Of a stretch of DNA of 59,539 nucleotides, positions 44,595 through 50,965 are shown in pieces. Location of the stretch: NCBI GenBank assembly GCA_016869375.1, contig VGEH01000006.1, positions 1 through 59,539 on the forward strand. Direction: 5' to 3'. A program made the translations under genes and the position numbers. Numbering within the stretch: the stretch's first letter is position 1; each line of letters starts with the position of its first letter. The DNA is from Alphaproteobacteria bacterium (GTDB lineage Bacteria; Pseudomonadota; Alphaproteobacteria; SHVZ01). The notes under the pieces were generated by a model. The model ran no database searches and was not told where the DNA came from. It saw nothing but the letters and a program-made list of their open reading frames with translations.

Positions 44595-45155
44595 ATGTTC
44601 TTCAAGAAGAAGGGCGGCGATGACGGAACCGCCAAGGATCAACCAGCCGGCCTCGCACCGGCCACGACGCCGGCGACCGACGATCTTGCCGCCAAAGGTG
44701 CCTCAATGACCCAGCAGAAGCCCCCTGTCCCCGCCTTCAACACGGAAGTGCCCAAGCGCGTGGTCGACATTCCCGGCCCGGCACGCCGGCCCGAGCCGCC
44801 GAAGAAGCCGGAAGGCGAAACCAAGCGCCTGACCGTCGGCCGCGATATCATTCTCTCCGGCGAGATCACCTCTTGCGACGTGCTGGTGGTCGAGGGGCGC
44901 GTCGAAGCGACTCTCTCCAACAGCCATGCGATCGAGATCTCCTCGACCGGTCACTTCAAGGGCAAGGCCGAGATCGACGAAGCCGACATCAACGGCTCGT
45001 TCGACGGCACCCTGAGCGTCCGCAATCGCCTGCTGGTGCGCGCCAGCGGCAAGGTCACTGGCACGGTGCGCTACGGCCAGCTCGAGGTGGAGCGTGGCGG
45101 CGAGGTGACGGGTGACGTGCAGCTGGTCTCAGGCGGGACCTCGTCCACCAGCTAG
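44595..45155 (+). CDS. Bactofilin
   Basis: A 186-residue polymer-forming cytoskeletal protein. A disordered Pro/Lys N terminus (1-75, PRRPEPPKKPEGE) is followed by the bactofilin beta-helix, TVGRDIILSGEITSCDVLVVEGRVEATLSN through VERGGEVTGDVQL. Bactofilins form filaments at the membrane in cell-shape and envelope roles. Its neighbours are envelope proteins. Confidence 0.88.
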   Translation: MFFKKKGGDDGTAKDQPAGLAPATTPATDDLAAKGASMTQQKPPVPAFNTEVPKRVVDIPGPARRPEPPKKPEGETKRLTVGRDIILSGEITSCDVLVVEGRVEATLSNSHAIEISSTGHFKGKAEIDEADINGSFDGTLSVRNRLLVRASGKVTGTVRYGQLEVERGGEVTGDVQLVSGGTSSTS

Positions 45156-45176
45156 CTGGAGTAGTCGGGGGGAAGC

Positions 45177-45596
45177 ATGTGGGGGGTGGGTCGTCTGGGC
45201 CTGTTGGTGGTGCTGGCCGTTGCCGCCTGCGCGCCGCCGCCGTCGAGCCCGACCAGCGTTGCCCCGACCCTGCCACCCTCGGCCACCGTTTGGCGTGACC
45301 AACCGAGTCATTCTCCCGGGCCGCCTGGAGCCAAACCGGGCGACGTGCTGACCCTGGTTGGGCTCCTCTCGCGCGACGTCGAGGGGTTGCTAGGGCGGCC
45401 GGCCTTCGTCAGGCGCGACGGTCCGGCACAGATCTGGCAGTACGGCACTCAAGCCTGCACGCTGAACCTCTTCTTCTACCGCGAAGGCGCGGTGCTCAGG
45501 GTCAGCCACTACGAGTTCCGCGACCGTAGCGCCGATCTCGCGCCGTCCGGCGGCTGCGACGGCATTACCGTCTCGATGGTGCAGAAGGCGCCTTAG
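45177..45596 (+). CDS. Putative lipoprotein
   Basis: A 139-residue exported protein with a lipobox at LAVAAC (Cys18), followed by a Pro/Ser-rich linker and a compact C-terminal domain with RDVEGLLGRPAFVRRDGPAQIWQYGTQACTLNLFFY. That domain is like small alphaproteobacterial lipoproteins of unknown role; a second cysteine pair (C at about 90 and 126) could form a disulfide. It starts 21 bases after bactofilin and converges with nth, sharing TTAG. Confidence 0.6.
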   Translation: MWGVGRLGLLVVLAVAACAPPPSSPTSVAPTLPPSATVWRDQPSHSPGPPGAKPGDVLTLVGLLSRDVEGLLGRPAFVRRDGPAQIWQYGTQACTLNLFFYREGAVLRVSHYEFRDRSADLAPSGGCDGITVSMVQKAP

Positions 45597-46228
45597 ACCG
45601 TCTTCTCTTTAAAGCGGCAGAGTTCGCGCACGACGCAGCGCGGGCAGTCCGGCAGGCGCGCCTTGCACACATAGCGCCCATGCAGGATCAACCAATGATG
45701 CGCATGGCGGCGATATGGCCCCGGCACCTTCCTCTCGAGCCCGGCCTCGACCTCGTCGGGCGTACGGCCGGGCGCCAGGCCCGCACGGTTGCCGACGCGG
45801 AAGACATGCGTGTCGACGGCGAAGGTCTCCTCGCCGAAGGCGATGTTGAGCACGACATTGGCGGTCTTGCGTCCGACGCCGGGAAGCGTCTGCAGCGTGT
45901 CCCGGTCCTTCGGCACCTGGCCGCCGTGGTGCTCGATCAGCATCTTCGAAAGCGCGATGACGTTCTTGGCCTTGGTGTTGTAGAGGCCGATCGTCTTGAT
46001 GTGCTTCTTGAGCCCGGCCTCGCCGAGCGCGATCATCTTCTCCGGCGTGTCGACGGTTTTGAAGAGCTCCTCGGTCGCCTTGTTCACGCCGGCGTCGGTC
46101 GCCTGCGCCGAGAGCACCACCGCGACGAGCAGAGTATAGGGATTGACGTAGTCGAGCTCGCCCTCCGGGTCGGGCGTGGCGGCCTTCAGCCGCGCGAAAA
46201 ATGCTTCAGGATCCGGGCCTCGGGCCAT
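45593..46228 (-). CDS. nth: Endonuclease III
   Basis: A 211-residue DNA glycosylase/AP lyase for oxidised pyrimidines. Helix-hairpin-helix LPGVGRKTANVVLNIAF with the catalytic lysine, catalytic aspartate in FAVDTHVFRV, and a C-terminal 4Fe-4S cluster C-x6-C-x2-C-x5-C (VCKARLPDCPRCVVRELC). The ATG at 46228 gives the usual N terminus; upstream GTG or TTG starts are possible but lack support. It is divergent from nfu. Confidence 0.92.
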   Translation of the reverse strand: MARGPDPEAFFARLKAATPDPEGELDYVNPYTLLVAVVLSAQATDAGVNKATEELFKTVDTPEKMIALGEAGLKKHIKTIGLYNTKAKNVIALSKMLIEHHGGQVPKDRDTLQTLPGVGRKTANVVLNIAFGEETFAVDTHVFRVGNRAGLAPGRTPDEVEAGLERKVPGPYRRHAHHWLILHGRYVCKARLPDCPRCVVRELCRFKEKTV

Positions 46229-46340
46229 GGCGGCGGCCAGGGTCACGAAGCGAGCCCCTACTGTCAATGTGGTTGAACGAAGCTGCGCGCTTGACCATCT
46301 TCAAGGCTCGACAGGCAAGGAAGTCCCCCGGGGAAACCTC

Positions 46341-46901
46341 ATGTTCATTCAGACCGAGTACACGCCGAATCCGGCGACCCTCAAATTCCTGCCCGGCCGC
46401 GAGGTCATGAAGTCCGGCACCGCCGACTTCGCTGACGCCGCCGCGGCCGGCAAGTCGCCGCTTGCCGAGACGCTGTTCGGCATCGACGGGATCGAGCGGG
46501 TCTTCTTCGGCTCCGATTTTGTCACCGTCACCAAGCGTGAGGACAAGGAGTGGGCGGTGGTCAAACCGGCGGTGCTCGGCGCGATCATGGACCACTACAC
46601 CGCAGGCAAGCCGATCCTGCTCGAGGGCGCCGAGACGGCGAAGACACCGGTCGTTGCCGATGGCGAGAATGCCGAGATCGTCGAGCAGATCATCGAGCTG
46701 ATCGACACCCGCGTCCGTCCCGCGGTTGCCCAGGATGGCGGCGACATCATCTTCAAGGACTTCAAGGACGGCGTGGTCACGCTGCATATGCAGGGCTCCT
46801 GCCAGGGCTGCCCGAGCTCGACCGCGACGCTCAAGATGGGCATCGAGAACATGCTCAAGCACTATATCCCCGAGGTCATCGAGGTCCGCGCGGAGGCCTG
46901 A
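46341..46901 (+). CDS. NifU-family Fe-S carrier (Nfu)
   Basis: A 186-residue Fe-S cluster carrier. N-terminal Nfu domain MFIQTEYTPNPATLKFLPG and a C-terminal NifU-like domain with RPAVAQDGGDIIFKDF and the cluster-binding C-x2-C in GSCQGCPSSTATLK. It delivers clusters to target enzymes in the family. The ATG at 46341 matches the usual start. A hairpin follows at 46949. Confidence 0.9.
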   Translation: MFIQTEYTPNPATLKFLPGREVMKSGTADFADAAAAGKSPLAETLFGIDGIERVFFGSDFVTVTKREDKEWAVVKPAVLGAIMDHYTAGKPILLEGAETAKTPVVADGENAEIVEQIIELIDTRVRPAVAQDGGDIIFKDFKDGVVTLHMQGSCQGCPSSTATLKMGIENMLKHYIPEVIEVRAEA

Positions 46902-46948
46902 AGTCCCGGGCGGCTTCTCGCCGCGCCCCGCTTCCGCTAGAACGCATC

Positions 46949-46984
46949 GCGGCGTCGCCTTGATGGCGGCGCCGCTGCCGTTTT
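46949..46984 (+). terminator. Hairpin terminator after nfu
   Basis: An 11-pair stem (46949-46959 with 46965-46975, one G-T pair) and five-base loop are followed by TGCCG then TTTT. The T tract is short and displaced, so it may be leaky and let tsaB be read through. The structure ends about 20 bases before the tsaB start. Confidence 0.55.
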
Positions 46985-47003
46985 GAGGAAGACGAAGAGA
47001 CCG

Positions 47004-47681
47004 ATGGGCGGGACGGCGCGACGGGTTCTGGCGATCGATGCGGCGTTCGCGGCGTGCTCCGTCGCGGTGCTGGCCGATGGAGACGTTGCGGGCCAGCGCT
47101 TCGAGGCGATGACGCGCGGCCATGCCGAGCGCCTCCTGCCGATGGTGCGCGAGGTCATGGCCGCAGCGGGCTTCGGCTTCGAGACGCTCGACCTGATCGC
47201 GGTAACGATCGGGCCTGGGCATTTCACCGGCCTTCGCGTCGGGCTCTCGGCGGCCCAGGGCCTGTCGCTCGCGCTCGATCGACCGCTCGCCGGCGTGACA
47301 ACGCTTGAGGCCGTCGCTGCGGCGTCTGCCGTGGACGAGCCGCTTGCCGTCGCGCTCGAGAGTAAGCGCGCGGATCTCTATCTGCAGGTTTTCAAGGGAG
47401 GCCAAGCTCTGACCGAGGCGGCATCGACCTTGCCCGAGCGGCTCGCCGCCTTTCCCTGGCCGGAGGGCGAGATCGCGCTCGCCGGCGATGGCGCGGCCAG
47501 GCTTGCGCCGATCCTCGCCTTCGCCGGCCGGCGGTGGCGTCGCGTCGGCCCGGATCTTCCTGATGCGGCAACCGTCGCCCGCATCGCGACATCGCGGCAG
47601 GGAACGATCGCCGCGCGCGCCGCCGAGCCGCTTTATCTCAGGCCGCCCGACGTGACCCTCCCGAAGGAGCGCGCGCGATGA
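47004..47681 (+). CDS. tsaB: tRNA threonylcarbamoyladenosine protein TsaB
   Basis: A 225-residue TsaB (YeaZ) of the ASKHA fold, partner of TsaD in making t6A37 in tRNAs. VLAIDAAFAACSVAVL at the start, GHAERLLPMV and IGPGHFTGLRVGLSAAQGL, the family signature. An AAGAGA site precedes ATG 47004. The stop overlaps rimI by four bases (ATGA). Confidence 0.92.
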   Translation: MGGTARRVLAIDAAFAACSVAVLADGDVAGQRFEAMTRGHAERLLPMVREVMAAAGFGFETLDLIAVTIGPGHFTGLRVGLSAAQGLSLALDRPLAGVTTLEAVAAASAVDEPLAVALESKRADLYLQVFKGGQALTEAASTLPERLAAFPWPEGEIALAGDGAARLAPILAFAGRRWRRVGPDLPDAATVARIATSRQGTIAARAAEPLYLRPPDVTLPKERAR

Positions 47682-48142
47682 CGCGCTCGACGGTCGTGCT
47701 TGCCGGGATCGAGGATGTCGAGCGTCTGGCCGAGATGCAGGCGACCTGCTTCGACGAGCCCTGGGGCAGCGCCAGCATTGCGAAGACGCTCAGCCTGCCG
47801 GGTGCCTTCGCCATGGTGCTGCGGGACACGACGCCGGCGGGCCGGATCTCGGCGGGTTTTGCCATCGTGCAGGTCGTCACCGATCAGGCGGACCTGCTGA
47901 CCCTTGGCGTCGTCCCGGGCCTTCGCCGGCGAGGGTATGGCAAGCGGCTGCTGGCTGCGGCGCTGGCGGAGGCTACGAAGCGGGGCGCCAAGTTGGTATT
48001 TCTCGAAGTTGCCGAGAACAACTTGGGCGGCGTCGCTCTATACCGCCGTGCCGGCTTCGAGACCATGGGGCGGCGCGAGGGTTATTATCGCGACCGCGAG
48101 GGGCGGAGGGTGGCTGCGGTCACCATGCGGCGGGAGATTTAG
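47678..48142 (+). CDS. rimI: Ribosomal protein S18-alanine N-acetyltransferase
   Basis: A 154-residue GNAT acetyltransferase. The acetyl-CoA motif A is LLTLGVVPGLRRRGYGKRLLAAAL with R/Q-x2-G-x-G/A, and FLEVAENNLGGVALYRRAGFETMGRR is the RimI C-terminal half. Coupled to tsaB, as in many alphaproteobacteria. RimI acetylates the N terminus of S18 in E. coli. Confidence 0.88.
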   Translation: MTRSTVVLAGIEDVERLAEMQATCFDEPWGSASIAKTLSLPGAFAMVLRDTTPAGRISAGFAIVQVVTDQADLLTLGVVPGLRRRGYGKRLLAAALAEATKRGAKLVFLEVAENNLGGVALYRRAGFETMGRREGYYRDREGRRVAAVTMRREI

Positions 48143-48156
48143 TCTCCTTTATGTTT
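48133..48156 (+). terminator. Weak hairpin at the end of rimI
   Basis: A five-pair stem (GGAGA 48133-48137 with TCTCC 48143-48147) around a loop that contains the rimI stop codon is followed by TTTATGTTT. Short stem, so only a weak candidate. Confidence 0.35.
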
Positions 48157-48184
48157 CTAGTCCGAAACCCGGCTTCTTCTGATT

Positions 48185-48201
48185 TCAATAATGCGTATTG
48201 A
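48185..48201. promoter_or_regulatory. Palindrome upstream of mucR promoter
   Basis: TCAATA (48185-48190) and TATTGA (48196-48201) are perfect inverted arms around ATGCG. It sits 15 bases upstream of the -35 box of mucR in an unusually AT-rich stretch. MucR proteins repress their own genes through AT-rich sites with TA steps, so autoregulation is a reasonable inference. Confidence 0.45.
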
Positions 48202-48216
48202 GATACCAATGAAATG

Positions 48217-48245
48217 TTGAGGAATAGTCTGTCGAACCCTATAAT
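48217..48245 (+). promoter_or_regulatory. Sigma-70 promoter of mucR
   Basis: TTGAGG at 48217-48222, a 17-base spacer and a perfect TATAAT at 48240-48245. This is one of the best promoter matches noticed in the window. The start would be near 48252, with a leader of about 27 bases. Confidence 0.8.
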
Positions 48246-48278
48246 CACGACGATCCCCCTACACGAGGAATTCCTTCC

Positions 48279-48698
48279 ATGGCTGACCAGGCCGATACAA
48301 ACGAGATCCTGGCGCTCACCGCGGATATTGTCGCCGCTCATGTGTCCAACAACACAGTCGGTGTCGCGGAGCTGCCGCAACTGATTCAGCAGGTCTACGC
48401 TTCCCTTTCGACCTTGGGTCAGATCCCGGCGCCGGCGCCCGAGCGGCCGCATCCGGCAGTCCCGATCAAGAAGTCAGTGACACCCGAGTACATTATTTGC
48501 CTGGAGGACGGGAAGAAGCTGAAGATGCTGAAGCGGCATCTGAAGACGGCGTTCAATATGACGCCCGAGCAGTACCGCGAACGCTGGGGCCTGCCGCCGG
48601 ACTACCCCATGGTGGCGCCGAAATACGCCGAACAACGCAGCAAGCTCGCCAAGGACATCGGCCTCGGCACCCGGGCGCGTCGGCGGGGATCGAAGTAG
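48279..48698 (+). CDS. mucR: Ros/MucR-family transcriptional regulator
   Basis: A 139-residue regulator. N-terminal oligomerisation region (about 1-45, with NEILALTADIVAAHVSNNTV) and C-terminal zinc-finger-like domain CLEDGKKLKMLKRHLKTAF with Cys, Asp and two His ligands, followed by MTPEQYRERWGLPPDYPMVAPKYAEQRSKLAK. MucR controls exopolysaccharide, motility and cell-cycle genes in related bacteria. Own strong promoter and palindrome upstream. Confidence 0.92.
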   Translation: MADQADTNEILALTADIVAAHVSNNTVGVAELPQLIQQVYASLSTLGQIPAPAPERPHPAVPIKKSVTPEYIICLEDGKKLKMLKRHLKTAFNMTPEQYRERWGLPPDYPMVAPKYAEQRSKLAKDIGLGTRARRRGSK

Positions 48699-48739
48699 TC
48701 GGGCATCGGCCCCGTTCGCCGCGGGGCGGGCCGGCGCAA

Positions 48740-48756
48740 CTCAATCGCAGTCGCAA
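48740..48756 (-). promoter_or_regulatory. Direct hexamer repeats upstream of fur
   Basis: On the minus strand the sequence reads TTGCGACTGCGATTGAG: two adjacent TGCGAY hexamers. It lies about 58 bases before the fur start. Hexamer direct repeats have been reported for Fur sites in rhizobial relatives. The assignment is weak. Confidence 0.25.
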
Positions 48757-48813
48757 AAGCGCCGCACCAACGGCGCGATAATGGGTATTGGCAACCGGGA
48801 ATAGGGGCGGCGC

Positions 48814-49242
48814 GTGGTTTCGAAGATCGAGGATCTCTGCGTCAAGAAGGGCCTCAGGATGACCGAGCAGCGCCGCGTGATTGCACGCGTGCTGTCCGAA
48901 GCCAATGACCATCCGGATGTGGAGCAGGTGCATCGCCGCGCTGCCGAGATCGATCCGCGCATCTCGATCGCTACCGTCTATCGCACCGTCAGGCTGTTCG
49001 AAGAGGCAAGCATCCTCGAGCGGCACGATTTCGGCGACGGGCGCGCGCGCTACGAGGAAGTCCCCGAGGCGCACCACGATCACCTGATCGATGTCGAATC
49101 GGGCAAGGTCATCGAGTTCCGCAACGAGCAGGTCGAGAAGCTGCAGCGCGAGATCGCGGAGAAGCTCGGCTTCAAGCTCGTCGATCATCGCCTCGAACTC
49201 TTTGGCGTGCCGATCGGCAAGGACCGGAAGAACCGCGGATAA
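48814..49242 (+). CDS. fur: Fur-family transcriptional regulator (Fur/Mur)
   Basis: A 142-residue ferric-uptake-type regulator. Winged-helix part with LRMTEQRRVIARVL and SIATVYRTVRLFEE; dimerisation part with the metal motif AHHDHLIDVESGKVIEF. The CxxC structural zinc site of classic Fur is replaced by DVES, as in alphaproteobacterial Fur/Mur, so manganese or iron sensing remains open. GTG start at 48814. Its position between mucR and olsB is close to the conserved rimI-fur-ols order. Confidence 0.88.
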   Translation: MVSKIEDLCVKKGLRMTEQRRVIARVLSEANDHPDVEQVHRRAAEIDPRISIATVYRTVRLFEEASILERHDFGDGRARYEEVPEAHHDHLIDVESGKVIEFRNEQVEKLQREIAEKLGFKLVDHRLELFGVPIGKDRKNRG

Positions 49243-49257
49243 GCGCGGCGACATTTT

Positions 49258-49277
49258 TGTGACACCGTATTGTCACA
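49258..49277. promoter_or_regulatory. Perfect 7-6-7 palindrome upstream of olsB
   Basis: TGTGACA (49258-49264) and TGTCACA (49271-49277) are perfect inverted arms around CCGTAT, 40 bases before the olsB start. It is a good dimer-operator candidate. The spacing does not match a CRP site, and no clear Pho box with two direct repeats was found. Confidence 0.45.
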
Positions 49278-49316
49278 TGCCCGGTCTACAGACATGCTGA
49301 CTGGGAGGCTTGAGCC

Positions 49317-50180
49317 ATGACCGCACATGATCTGAGGTCCAGCACGATGCAGCATCCGCCGGTCGCGGCCGGGATGCCGATCTTCGATGCGGCGAACGAG
49401 TTCGAGGCGGTCCGCCAGGGCGACCTCGAGGTCAGGCTCGCGCGCAGCGAGGCCGAGGTGCGTGCCGCGCAGCGCCTGCGCTATCGGATCTTCTATGACG
49501 AGATGTCGGCGCGTCCGACCGCGGAGATGCTGAGCGCGGGGCGCGACTTCGACGATTTCGACCTTGTCTGCGACCACCTGCTGGTCATCGACCTGAAATC
49601 CGGGGAGGTCGTCGGTACCTATCGCCTGATCCGACGCTCGGCGGCGATGCGGCATGGCCGCTTCTACTCCGCCGACGAATACGACATCGCGCCGCTGCTG
49701 TCGCATCCGGGCGAGATCCTCGAGCTTGGGCGTTCCTGCGTCGCCGAAGGCTATAGCACGCGCTTGGCGATGCAGCTTCTATGGCGCGGCATCGCGGCCT
49801 ATGTCTTCCGTCACGAGATCGGGCTGATGTTCGGCTGCGCCAGCCTGCCCGGCACCGATGTCGGCGCGGTCAAGCTGCCGCTTTCCTATCTCCACCACCA
49901 CCATCTGGCGCCGCCGGAGCTGCGGCCGCGTGCGGTCGCGGAGCGTCATGTCGAGATGGCCCTGATGACGAAGGACGAGATCGACGTGCATCGCGCGCTG
50001 GCCGAGATGCCGCCGCTGATCAAAGGCTATCTTCGGCTCGGGGGCTTCGTCGGCGATGGCGCGGTGATAGACCATCAGTTCAACACGACCGATGTCTGCA
50101 TCATCGTGAAGACCGATCTGGTCACCGCCAAGTACTACCGTCATTACGAGCGCTCGGCGCGCGACTCTGCCGAGGCATAG
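49317..50180 (+). CDS. olsB: L-ornithine N(alpha)-acyltransferase
   Basis: A 287-residue OlsB that makes lyso-ornithine lipid from ornithine and acyl-ACP. Family parts are VRLARSEAEVRAAQRLRYRIFYDEM, FDLVCDHLLVID, VGTYRLIRRSAA, ILELGRSCVAEGYSTR and KGYLRLGGFVGDGAVIDHQFNTTDVCII. It is directly followed by the acyltransferase that finishes the lipid. A GGAGG lies before the ATG. Confidence 0.9.
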   Translation: MTAHDLRSSTMQHPPVAAGMPIFDAANEFEAVRQGDLEVRLARSEAEVRAAQRLRYRIFYDEMSARPTAEMLSAGRDFDDFDLVCDHLLVIDLKSGEVVGTYRLIRRSAAMRHGRFYSADEYDIAPLLSHPGEILELGRSCVAEGYSTRLAMQLLWRGIAAYVFRHEIGLMFGCASLPGTDVGAVKLPLSYLHHHHLAPPELRPRAVAERHVEMALMTKDEIDVHRALAEMPPLIKGYLRLGGFVGDGAVIDHQFNTTDVCIIVKTDLVTAKYYRHYERSARDSAEA

Positions 50181-50185
50181 CCGGC

Positions 50186-50965
50186 GTGCGGATCGGTTCG
50201 ACCTGGGTCGCCTCGCTCCGGCTTCTGCTCTACCTGGGCTGGACCGCGATGCTGCTGCCCGTGCAGATCGCGGCGGTCTCGATCCCCGGCCGCTTCAAGG
50301 AAAGGTTTCCGCGCTTCTATCATCGAAGCCTGTGGCGGCCGATCGGGCTCGATGTTCGCGTCAGCGGCGTGCCGAACCTCGATCGTCCGACGCTCTTTGT
50401 CGTCAATCACACCAGCTATCTGGACATCACGGTGCTCGGCGGGCTGATCGAGGGCTGCTTCGTCGCCAAGCGCGAGGTCGCCGGCTGGCCCTTGTTCGGC
50501 CTGCTCGCCAAGCTTCAGCGGACCGCTTTCGTCGAGCGCCGGCGCGGCGCCACGGCGGTCGAGCGCGACCACATCTCGCGCCGCCTCGCGGACGGCGACA
50601 ACCTCATCCTCTTTCCGGAAGGCACCAGCAATGACGGTAACCGCGTCCTGCCGTTCAAGAGCGCGCTCTTCGCCGCGCTGGACGCGGCACAGGGATTGCC
50701 GATCCAGCCGGTATCGATCAGCTATACGCGCCTCGACGGCATGCCTCTCGGGCGTGCGCTCCGGCCCTTCGTCGCCTGGTACGGCGACATGGACCTGGCG
50801 CCGCATCTCTTCAGGTTCCTGGGCCTCGGGCGGATGACGGTGGACGTCACCTTTCATCCGACGATGCGCGCCGCCGATTTCCCCTCGCGGAAGGATCTGG
50901 CGCGCCGCTGCCAGCAGGTCGTGGCCGGCGGCGTCGCCGGCGCGCTGACTGGCCGCGCGGCCTAG
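50186..50965 (+). CDS. olsA: Lyso-ornithine lipid / 1-acylglycerol-3-phosphate acyltransferase
   Basis: A 259-residue PlsC-type membrane acyltransferase with the catalytic NHTSYLD (NHx4D) motif, FPEGTSNDGNRVLPFK, and an N-terminal membrane helix (LRLLLYLGWTAMLLPVQIAAV). With OlsB it would convert lyso-ornithine lipid to ornithine lipid. The GTG start at 50186 lies five bases after the olsB stop. The stop shares CTAG with mrcA. Confidence 0.82.
   Translation: MRIGSTWVASLRLLLYLGWTAMLLPVQIAAVSIPGRFKERFPRFYHRSLWRPIGLDVRVSGVPNLDRPTLFVVNHTSYLDITVLGGLIEGCFVAKREVAGWPLFGLLAKLQRTAFVERRRGATAVERDHISRRLADGDNLILFPEGTSNDGNRVLPFKSALFAALDAAQGLPIQPVSISYTRLDGMPLGRALRPFVAWYGDMDLAPHLFRFLGLGRMTVDVTFHPTMRAADFPSRKDLARRCQQVVAGGVAGALTGRAA

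Noticed and set aside
49258..49277. CRP/FNR site before olsB
   Set aside because: TGTGA and TCACA are ten bases apart, not six, so the symmetry does not fit a CRP dimer site.
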